A DNA stretch of 64,000 bases from a virus, in IMG/VR virus record IMGVR_UViG_3300047564_002169, positions 34,587 to 98,586 of that record; one strand, 5' to 3'. Positions 58,015 to 64,000 of this stretch are shown one piece after another. Within the stretch, counting starts at the first letter, position 1. Every line of letters begins with the position of its first letter. The notes under the pieces were generated by a model that was not told the origin of the DNA, searched no databases, and saw only the letters and a program-made list of their open reading frames with translations. Position numbers and translations under genes: made by a program.

Positions 58015-59814
58015 ATGGAAGAAATTGTGCACGGCATAAGGGTTGACTATTCTCGTGATAACTTGTTTGATGAACTCGGAAAGATACGTCTAAAAGAAAG
58101 TTACATGAAAGACGAAGAAACTTCTCCACAAGAAAGGTTCGCGTATGTTTCGTCTAAGTTTGGTAGTAATCCTGCTCATGCTCAACGGTTGTACGACTAC
58201 TCCAGTAAGCACTGGTTGTCGTATTCAACCCCGATTTTATCTTTTGGGCGTAGCAAACGCGGATTGCCGATTAGCTGTTTTCTTAACTATATCGAAGACA
58301 CCGCAGAAGGTCTAGTCGATAATCTTTCTGAAACTAATTGGCTGTCAATGCTCGGTGGTGGTGTCGGAGTTGGATTCGGTATTCGTTCAGCGGATGACAA
58401 ATCCACTGGAGTCATGCCACACTTGAAAATGTACGACGCATCTTCTTTGGCATACCGTCAGGGGCGCACTCGTCGTGGAAGTTATGCTGCGTATCTAGAT
58501 ATTTCTCATCCAGATATTATCTCATTTTTAGAAATGAGAAAACCGACTGGTGATCAAAACATGCGATGTTTAAACCTGCATCATGGAGTGAACATTCCAG
58601 ATTCTTTCATGGAAATTATAGAAAAATCTATGATTGATTCTGACTTTGATGATTCTTGGGAATTAAAAGACCCACATAGTGGCGAGATTCGAGAAAAAGT
58701 TTCTGCCAAAGAATTGTGGCAGCGTATTCTTGAGATGCGCATGACTACTGGTGAACCATATCTACATTTTATTGATGAATCAAATAGACAATTACCGCAT
58801 TGGTTAAAAGATAAAGGATTGAAAGTTCATCAATCTAATCTATGTTCTGAGATTATTCTTCCAACAAATGAAGAAAGAACAGCTGTGTGTTGCCTTTCTT
58901 CTTTAAATGTAGAGTATTATGACGAGTGGAAGAATGAACCATTGTTCTTACGCGATGTGGCTGAGATGTTAGATAATGTTCTTCAATTCTTTATTGAAAA
59001 CGCACCATCTAGTATTAAACGCGCACAATATTCTGCGATGAGAGAAAGAAGCATCGGCGTTGGCGCGTTGGGGTGGCATGCTTTCTTACAAAGGAATAAT
59101 ATTCCATGGCAATCATCGTTGGCAGTTGGTAGAAATAAACAAATCTTTAAACACATAAGAGAAGGTTTAGATCGCGCGAATAAAGAACTTGGATCAGAAA
59201 GAGGTGAAGCTCCGGACGCTGAGGGTACTGGTAATAGATTTTCTCATTTAATGGCGATAGCACCAAATGCGTCAAGTTCCATTCTTATGGGTAACACTTC
59301 CCCTAGTATTGAACCTTACAGAGCAAACTGTTATCGTCAAGACACATTATCGGGATCGCACCTAAACAAGAATAGGTATTTGGACAAAATTATTCAAAAA
59401 GAAGCTGAGAAACATCATGAAGGATGGGCTGAAGATGTGTGGCGTTCGATTATTGCGAATGATGGTAGCGTTCAGCACATTGATTGGATGGACGACTGGA
59501 CAAAAGATGTATTCAAGACTTCTATGGAAATTGACCAGCGTTGGGTCATTCAACACGCCGCAGATCGTCAAGAATTCATCGATCAAGCGCAATCGTTAAA
59601 TGTATTCTTTAGACCAGATTCTCATATTAAATACATACACGCGGTTCACTTTATGGCATGGCAGAAAAAATTAAAAACGATGTATTACTGCCGTTCTGAT
59701 AAAATCGCTAAAGCTGACAAAGTGTCGAAGCGAATTGAAAGAGAAGTCATCAAAGAAATTGATCTGAAATCTCTTGCTGGTGGGGAGTCCGATTGTTTAT
59801 CTTGCGAAGGTTGA
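58015..59814 (+). CDS. nrdA: Ribonucleotide reductase large subunit NrdA
   Basis: Class Ia large subunit reducing ribonucleoside diphosphates. The 599-residue protein is short for NrdA (T4: ~754) because the N-terminal ATP-cone regulatory domain is absent. Core motifs remain: GGGVGVGFG loop, NLCSEI, CCLSSLNVE, and the C-terminal redox Cys pair CLSCEG. Paired with nrdB downstream, with an HNH gene and a nuclease gene in between. Confidence 0.94.
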   Translation: MEEIVHGIRVDYSRDNLFDELGKIRLKESYMKDEETSPQERFAYVSSKFGSNPAHAQRLYDYSSKHWLSYSTPILSFGRSKRGLPISCFLNYIEDTAEGLVDNLSETNWLSMLGGGVGVGFGIRSADDKSTGVMPHLKMYDASSLAYRQGRTRRGSYAAYLDISHPDIISFLEMRKPTGDQNMRCLNLHHGVNIPDSFMEIIEKSMIDSDFDDSWELKDPHSGEIREKVSAKELWQRILEMRMTTGEPYLHFIDESNRQLPHWLKDKGLKVHQSNLCSEIILPTNEERTAVCCLSSLNVEYYDEWKNEPLFLRDVAEMLDNVLQFFIENAPSSIKRAQYSAMRERSIGVGALGWHAFLQRNNIPWQSSLAVGRNKQIFKHIREGLDRANKELGSERGEAPDAEGTGNRFSHLMAIAPNASSSILMGNTSPSIEPYRANCYRQDTLSGSHLNKNRYLDKIIQKEAEKHHEGWAEDVWRSIIANDGSVQHIDWMDDWTKDVFKTSMEIDQRWVIQHAADRQEFIDQAQSLNVFFRPDSHIKYIHAVHFMAWQKKLKTMYYCRSDKIAKADKVSKRIEREVIKEIDLKSLAGGESDCLSCEG

Positions 59815-59844
59815 ATATGTGAGGGATTGTGAAGTATAGGATTT

Positions 59845-59852
59845 TATAAATA
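59845..59852 (+). promoter_or_regulatory. Late promoter (TATAAATA) for the HNH endonuclease
   Basis: Exact TATAAATA followed by an AAAAGGAGG ribosome site for the HNH gene. Homing endonuclease genes in T4 often have their own late promoters. Confidence 0.7.
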
Positions 59853-59871
59853 GTCTAAAAGGAGGCTGTTT

Positions 59872-60456
59872 ATGAATTATCAAAAAATTTATCAATCCCT
59901 AACTAAATCTAGACAAGAAATCAGAGAATCAACCAGATGTGTAGGGTTTGAATTGCATCATATAGTTCCAAAATGTATGGGTGGTTCGAATGAAAAGGAA
60001 AATTTAGTTCTGTTGACGTACAGAGAACATTTTATTGCACATTGGTTATTGACAAAGATCTATCCAGATAACCCTAAAGTTCATTATGGCTTTTTGTGTA
60101 TGGTGCGAGATCCTCATGGAGACAGAAAGTTAACTTCTAGAATGGTTGAAACTATTAAGAAAAATTACTCTGAGTTCAAAAAATGGCATTCAAAAATCAA
60201 CAATCCTGGAAGATCTGAAACCTCAAGAGATGCAGCAAGAAAAAGAATGACGGAAAGAAATCCAAATCAAGGCGGCGCAACTAATCATACAGCATACCCA
60301 GTAGAAGTCACCTTCTCTGATGGTAGGGTGGAAACGTTCGAATATATGAAGCAAGTATCTGAAAAACTAAATGTTCCTTATAGTTCCCTGAAAGTCGCTA
60401 ATAGAAATAGAACAGAAATGAGAAAATATAACATTAAAGGTATCAAGAAAATATGA
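59872..60456 (+). CDS. HNH homing endonuclease
   Basis: A 194-residue protein with an HNH core ELHHIVPKCMGGSNEKENLV (His, Asn, His) and later DNA-binding-like segments (KRMTERNPNQGG; KQVSEKLNVPYSSLK). It is inserted between nrdA and the next gene. A typical mobile gene in phage nrd regions. The stop overlaps the SNase-like start by four bases. Confidence 0.88.
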   Translation: MNYQKIYQSLTKSRQEIRESTRCVGFELHHIVPKCMGGSNEKENLVLLTYREHFIAHWLLTKIYPDNPKVHYGFLCMVRDPHGDRKLTSRMVETIKKNYSEFKKWHSKINNPGRSETSRDAARKRMTERNPNQGGATNHTAYPVEVTFSDGRVETFEYMKQVSEKLNVPYSSLKVANRNRTEMRKYNIKGIKKI

Positions 60457-60875
60457 AAAACATTATAATTGCATTATCAATGGTTTTAGTTAGCGCGGCA
60501 GTCAATGCTGAAACTTATTCTTGGAAGGTTAACCGCGTCAACGATGGCGATACTGTGGTTTTTAATGTTGATTTTCTTCCTCCACCGTTGAAACCACAGT
60601 TGGCTGTGCGGGTTGCCGGGATTGATACTCCAGAAAAAGGTCATTTAGCTAAGTGCGACAAAGAACGAGAACTATCAGCCAAAGCGACTGAGTTTACTAA
60701 AGCATTTATCAAAAATGGTAAAAATATCTTAGTTAAGTTAATTGGTTGGGATAAATACGGTGGGCGTGTACTAGGCGATATCATCGTTGATGGTAACTCT
60801 CTATCAGCTAACTTGCTATCCAATGGTTATGCTAGAGAATATGACGGTGGTACCAAAAAAGGTTGGTGTAATTAA
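60453..60875 (+). CDS. Secreted staphylococcal-nuclease-like protein
   Basis: A 140-residue protein with a signal peptide (MKNIIIALSMVLVSAAVNA|ET) and an SNase fold: NDGDTVVFNVD, RVAGIDTPEKG and DGNSLSANLLSNGYAREYDGG. Acidic and Arg positions of the active site seem present. It would act in the periplasm or outside the cell, for example on incoming or released DNA; this is inference. Unusual as a phage gene inside the nrd cluster. Confidence 0.8.
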   Translation: MKNIIIALSMVLVSAAVNAETYSWKVNRVNDGDTVVFNVDFLPPPLKPQLAVRVAGIDTPEKGHLAKCDKERELSAKATEFTKAFIKNGKNILVKLIGWDKYGGRVLGDIIVDGNSLSANLLSNGYAREYDGGTKKGWCN

Positions 60876-60903
60876 ACGCATGCCTACGAAATAAGGTAAA
60901 AAT

Positions 60904-61899
60904 ATGAGAAAAACACATAATCAATTAAAGCTAACAGATGAGCGTAGTTATTTTCGTCCATTTTCTTATCCGTGGGCATATGATGCTTGGCTGAAACATG
61001 AACAAGCTCATTGGTTACACACAGAAGTTCCTATGGCAGAGGATGTTAAAGATTGGAAAAAGAAATTAAGTAAAGAAGAGAAAGATTTTTTAACAAACAT
61101 CTTTCGTTTCTTTACACAAGGTGATATTGATGTAGCCGGGGGATATGTAAAAAATTATCTTCCGCATTTTCCTCAACCAGAAGTTCGTATGATGTTGATG
61201 GGCTTTGCTGCTCGCGAAGCATTACACATTGCTGCGTATAGTCATTTGATTGAAACGTTAGGGTTGCCAGAAAGCACATATAATCAATTTCTTGAGTATC
61301 AGGCAATGAGAGACAAACATGATTATGTTCTAGATGTTAGTTCCAAGAGTGGTACTCTTGAATCAACTGCTACTCATATCGCAGTGTTTTCTGCATTCAC
61401 CGAGGGTATGCAATTGTTTTCTTCTTTTATCATGCTTTTGAATTTCCCGCGCCATGGTATTATGAAGGGTATGGGGCAGATTGTTACTTGGTCTATCGTT
61501 GATGAAACTATGCATGCAGAGTCAATGATGCGTCTGTTCAAAGAGTATATTAAAGAGACGCCAGAAATTTGGAACGATTCGTTGAAAAGTAGAATTTATA
61601 CCATTGCTGAAAAGATGGTTGAGTTGGAAGATAAATTTATCGACCTGGCGTTTGCTAATGGCGACATGCGTGACTTACGGTCAGAAGATGTTAAACATTA
61701 CATTCGTTATATTGCAGATCGCCGCTTAATTGGTCTTGGTATGAGAGGGGTGTTCAAAGTTAAAAAGAACCCACTACCGTGGGTTGAAGAAATGATCAAT
61801 GCGCCAATCCACGGAAATTTCTTCGAAGGGAGAGTCACGGATTACGCTAAAGGTGCATTGTCTGGTTCTTGGGATGACGTTTGGGGGAAAGCATCATGA
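60904..61899 (+). CDS. nrdB: Ribonucleotide reductase small subunit NrdB
   Basis: Radical-generating small subunit. The 331-residue protein keeps iron ligands and the radical tyrosine in REALHIAAYSHLIE (E-x2-H-x3-Y) plus FTQGDIDV and EGMQLFSSF/DETMHAESM. Works with NrdA. The end overlaps the next gene by four bases. Confidence 0.95.
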   Translation: MRKTHNQLKLTDERSYFRPFSYPWAYDAWLKHEQAHWLHTEVPMAEDVKDWKKKLSKEEKDFLTNIFRFFTQGDIDVAGGYVKNYLPHFPQPEVRMMLMGFAAREALHIAAYSHLIETLGLPESTYNQFLEYQAMRDKHDYVLDVSSKSGTLESTATHIAVFSAFTEGMQLFSSFIMLLNFPRHGIMKGMGQIVTWSIVDETMHAESMMRLFKEYIKETPEIWNDSLKSRIYTIAEKMVELEDKFIDLAFANGDMRDLRSEDVKHYIRYIADRRLIGLGMRGVFKVKKNPLPWVEEMINAPIHGNFFEGRVTDYAKGALSGSWDDVWGKAS

Positions 61900-62120
61900 T
61901 ATCAGTAGAACAATTAGTTGAACTTGCGAGAGAGGTAGAAAGCGAAGACCCAATTGATTGGGGTATGCTTTCTATTGACGAGGATACGGCGTATCGCCTT
62001 ATTGCGTCTCAGGTTATTGAATTATATAACACAAACGATCAACTGACTATGTTGGCAAGTATAACAAAGTTAATTGTAGAAAACTTTGTGCTCAATCTTA
62101 AACTACGAGGTATGAAATAA
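61896..62120 (+). CDS. Small conserved protein after nrdB
   Basis: A 74-residue acidic helical protein (MISVEQLVELAREVESEDPI). Overlaps nrdB by ATGA and the next gene by one base. Function unknown; similar proteins follow nrdB in several T4-like phages. Confidence 0.6.
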   Translation: MISVEQLVELAREVESEDPIDWGMLSIDEDTAYRLIASQVIELYNTNDQLTMLASITKLIVENFVLNLKLRGMK

Positions 62121-62269
62121 TGGCTACAAAATACTTTGAGTGTGATGAATGTGGCGCGAGAGGGAAAATTATTCTCAAGGGCGAAGATCACAGTATAGAA
62201 GATTGTGTGTATTGCCCAATTTGCTCAGCAGACATTTATGAAGAAGAAGATATTGAAGATGACGAGTAA
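62120..62269 (+). CDS. Small zinc-ribbon-like protein
   Basis: A 49-residue protein starting MATKYFECDECGARGKIILK, with two C-x2-C pairs (CDEC and CPIC) and an acidic tail (EEEDIEDDE). Overlaps the preceding stop by one base (TAATG). Probably a zinc ribbon; role unknown. Confidence 0.75.
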   Translation: MATKYFECDECGARGKIILKGEDHSIEDCVYCPICSADIYEEEDIEDDE

Positions 62270-62296
62270 TTCGAAATATTGGAAGAATAGAATATA

Positions 62297-62695
62297 ATGT
62301 CTTGGATATATCAAGGAATTCCGCTGACTGAAATTCCAGAAGGCTATGCTGCTTTTGTTTATCTTATCACAAACAAAATAAACAATAAAAAGTACATTGG
62401 TAAAAAACTATTTTATTTTTCAAAAACTAAAATATTGAAAGGTAAAAGGAAACGAATTAAAGTTGAATCGGATTGGAAAGATTACTGGTCATCTTCTGAA
62501 GATGTTAAAAAAGATGTTAAGGAATTGGGCGAAGAGAACTTCGAAAGAACTATATTAAAGTTGTGTATAAATAAAGGCAGTGCTTCTTATTTTGAGGCAA
62601 AGGAACAATTTATCAACGAAGTTTTGGAAAACCCTGACCTGTGGTATAACGGTCAAATACACGTAAGGGTGCACCGCTCACATATTAAAAAATGA
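62297..62695 (+). CDS. GIY-YIG endonuclease-like protein
   Basis: A 132-residue protein with a GIY-YIG-type segment (YAAFVYLITNKINNKKYIGK) and Lys-rich region. It is smaller than the other two GIY-YIG genes and may be a Seg-like nuclease without extra DNA-binding parts. Such genes are common in marine T4-like phages. Confidence 0.7.
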   Translation: MSWIYQGIPLTEIPEGYAAFVYLITNKINNKKYIGKKLFYFSKTKILKGKRKRIKVESDWKDYWSSSEDVKKDVKELGEENFERTILKLCINKGSASYFEAKEQFINEVLENPDLWYNGQIHVRVHRSHIKK

Positions 62696-63804
62696 CTTAT
62701 CTATTATTTGCAGTCGCTCTATCTTTATCCGCAGTCGCCGCATGGTACGCGATAGCTGGACTTGTAGCTATTTTCGCTGGATCTACGATCGCGATTATAA
62801 TTATGGGGTCATTGCTGGAAGCGTCAAAATTGGTAGTGGCTTCTTGGCTTTACAGAAATTGGAAAGAAATTCCAAAGCTGCTAAAAACCTATTTTGTTTT
62901 CGCCCTGATTATTCTGATGTTACTCACGTCGATGGGTATTTTTGGATTTTTATCAAAAGCGCATCTTGACCATGGAATCCCACTTGGAGATGTCCAAGCT
63001 AAACTGGCATTGCTTGACGAAAAAATTAAAACAGAAAAAGAAAATATAAATGCATCTCGCGCAGCACTTGCTCAATTAGATAAACAGGTTGACCAAACTA
63101 TTGCCAGAACCGATACGGTGAAAGGTGCTGAACGTTCCATCACTATCCGTAGAGCGCAACAAACAGAACGAACAAAACTACTCAATGAAATAAGCGCGGC
63201 TCAAGTCAAAATCACCAAATATCAAGAAGACCGCGCACCACTGGCTGCAGAATTCCGTAAAGTCGAAGCAGACGTAGGACCGCTGAAATACATCGCAGCA
63301 TTAATTTATGGTGATAATACAGATTCTGCTTTATTAGAGAAAGCTGTTCGTTGGGTTATTATCATGATAGTTATCGTGTTTGATCCATTAGCGGTTTTAA
63401 TGTTAGTGGCAGCTAATTGGCAATTAAAATATGGAGAGAAAAAAGATGAGTTTCGGAAATTGCCCCTCGTGTCCAAAGAAGCTGCCACAACCACAGAAAC
63501 AAAGACCGCCGAAACCAAAAAAGAGATAGTGCTTCAAGATGTAGTTGATGTGGATGAAGACCATCTTCTAACTCAACGAGAAGAACGAGTTCTAAAAGAG
63601 TCCAGTGATATTGAGATTCCAGAGATCAAAGTTGACGAACACAATAAAGACTGGGAGCCTAATCTATTTGATAGAATTGAGTCAAACAAGCAAGTTGGTC
63701 GATACATGGCGGAGACTGGTAAAAAGCCTCCAAAGGTTCAAATATTCCTTAATAAAGTGCAATCGTTGTTTGCAGATAATAATCAAGACCCACAACAGAA
63801 ATAA
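62692..63804 (+). CDS. Membrane protein with a central coiled coil
   Basis: A 370-residue protein. Three membrane segments near the N-terminus (about 3-22, 23-50, 66-88) precede a coiled coil at 105-190 (LLDEKIKTEKENINASRAAL), a further membrane segment near 220-242 and an acidic tail. Similar proteins occur in marine T4-like phages, sometimes near structural genes. Role unknown. Confidence 0.65.
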   Translation: MTYLLFAVALSLSAVAAWYAIAGLVAIFAGSTIAIIIMGSLLEASKLVVASWLYRNWKEIPKLLKTYFVFALIILMLLTSMGIFGFLSKAHLDHGIPLGDVQAKLALLDEKIKTEKENINASRAALAQLDKQVDQTIARTDTVKGAERSITIRRAQQTERTKLLNEISAAQVKITKYQEDRAPLAAEFRKVEADVGPLKYIAALIYGDNTDSALLEKAVRWVIIMIVIVFDPLAVLMLVAANWQLKYGEKKDEFRKLPLVSKEAATTTETKTAETKKEIVLQDVVDVDEDHLLTQREERVLKESSDIEIPEIKVDEHNKDWEPNLFDRIESNKQVGRYMAETGKKPPKVQIFLNKVQSLFADNNQDPQQK

Positions 63805-63812
63805 AGGTTATT

Positions 63813-63820
63813 CCTAAATA
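63813..63820 (+). promoter_or_regulatory. Late promoter (CCTAAATA)
   Basis: CCTAAATA, 54 bases before a very small membrane-peptide gene. Confidence 0.5.
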
Positions 63821-63874
63821 AAGAATTGATCAAATAGTTATATTATTAAAACTGTAACCAAATAAGGGTTTTAA

Positions 63875-63955
63875 ATGGCAAATTTTTTCGACTTCTGGAT
63901 GTGGTTCATGGTGCAGTTCTATTTTTCATTTTACAGAGTGTCTGGTAACGCATAA
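63875..63955 (+). CDS. Very small hydrophobic peptide
   Basis: A 26-residue peptide (MANFFDFWMWFMVQFYFSFY, ending RVSGNA), rich in Phe/Trp/Tyr, preceded by a weak AAGGG site and a late-type box. It would insert in membranes. It is followed by a perfect terminator, which supports a real transcript end. Function unknown. Confidence 0.5.
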   Translation: MANFFDFWMWFMVQFYFSFYRVSGNA

Positions 63956-63972
63956 ACCAGCATCGTTTTTGC

Positions 63973-63999
63973 AAAACCCCTGTATACAGGGGTTTTTTT
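63973..63999 (+). terminator. Rho-independent terminator
   Basis: The stem AAAACCCCTG/CAGGGGTTTT with a 4-base loop, ending in T7. Confidence 0.9.
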
Positions 64000-64000
64000 C

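Noticed and set aside
1-64000. CRISPR array, insertion sequence, integrase or attachment site
   Set aside because: No regularly spaced repeats, transposase, integrase or terminal repeats were seen by eye. The only mobile genes are homing endonucleases.

Overview
The window is part of a T4-superfamily myovirus genome (contractile tail, marine or cyanophage-like layout). About 75 genes can be read. All but one lie on the plus strand, packed with ATGA/TAATG overlaps. The hallmark T4 genes appear in an order close to that of marine T4-like phages: 17-18-19-20-67-68-21-22-23-(3)-uvsY-uvsW-55-47-46, 45-44-62-regA, 30, dexA, 43, uvsX, 41, 61, thyX, nrdA, nrdB. No tRNA gene, CRISPR array, integrase or photosynthesis gene was seen. 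Lipobox lipoproteins and a spanin-like pair suggest a Gram-negative host; the host itself cannot be named from the sequence.

Layout. 1-11,780: packaging and head/tail genes (terminase, sheath, tube, portal, prohead core, protease, scaffold, major capsid), interrupted by a GIY-YIG homing endonuclease gene between 21 and 22. 11,837-19,216: recombination and late transcription (a frameshifted uvsY, uvsW, 55, 47, 46). 19,300-24,131: a CobS/CobT-like AAA+ and VWA-metalloprotease pair with small satellite genes. 24,214-27,511: sliding clamp, clamp loader and RegA. 27,512-27,804: a gene-free stretch rich in inverted repeats, then hsp20. 29,106-38,696: ligase, exonuclease, DNA polymerase, thioredoxin, UvsX and helicase, with a minus-strand homing endonuclease gene just before gene 43. 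38,703-44,051: a seven-gene overlapping operon that looks like a DNA-base hypermodification pathway. 44,116-54,125: late, probably head-associated proteins, several starting with a short peptide like the T4 capsid-targeting sequence. 54,180-56,217: conserved late proteins and lysis/membrane genes. 56,274-63,955: primase, ThyX, ribonucleotide reductase, a secreted nuclease, two further endonuclease-like genes and membrane proteins.

Regulation visible in the sequence. Early/middle-type promoters repeatedly show a TTGCCT/TTGACA-like -35, exactly 17 bases, then TATAAT. Late promoters fit TATAAATA or (C/G)(C/A)TAAATA boxes like those read by T4 gp55. Rho-independent hairpins separate several blocks.

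The most interesting system is the 38,703-44,051 operon. A TET/JBP-type 2-oxoglutarate dioxygenase is followed by a class II glutamine amidotransferase, an amidoligase, a low-molecular-weight phosphatase, a protein resembling the alpha-glutamyl/putrescinyl-thymine pyrophosphorylase family, a small unknown protein and a P-loop kinase. Together they could hydroxylate a pyrimidine in phage DNA, activate it by phosphorylation and attach a nitrogenous group. Other points of note are a probable AUU start on dexA, a broken uvsY, a putatively packaged ligase-like/nucleotidyltransferase fusion, an AT-hook repeat protein, and the structured intergenic region before hsp20.
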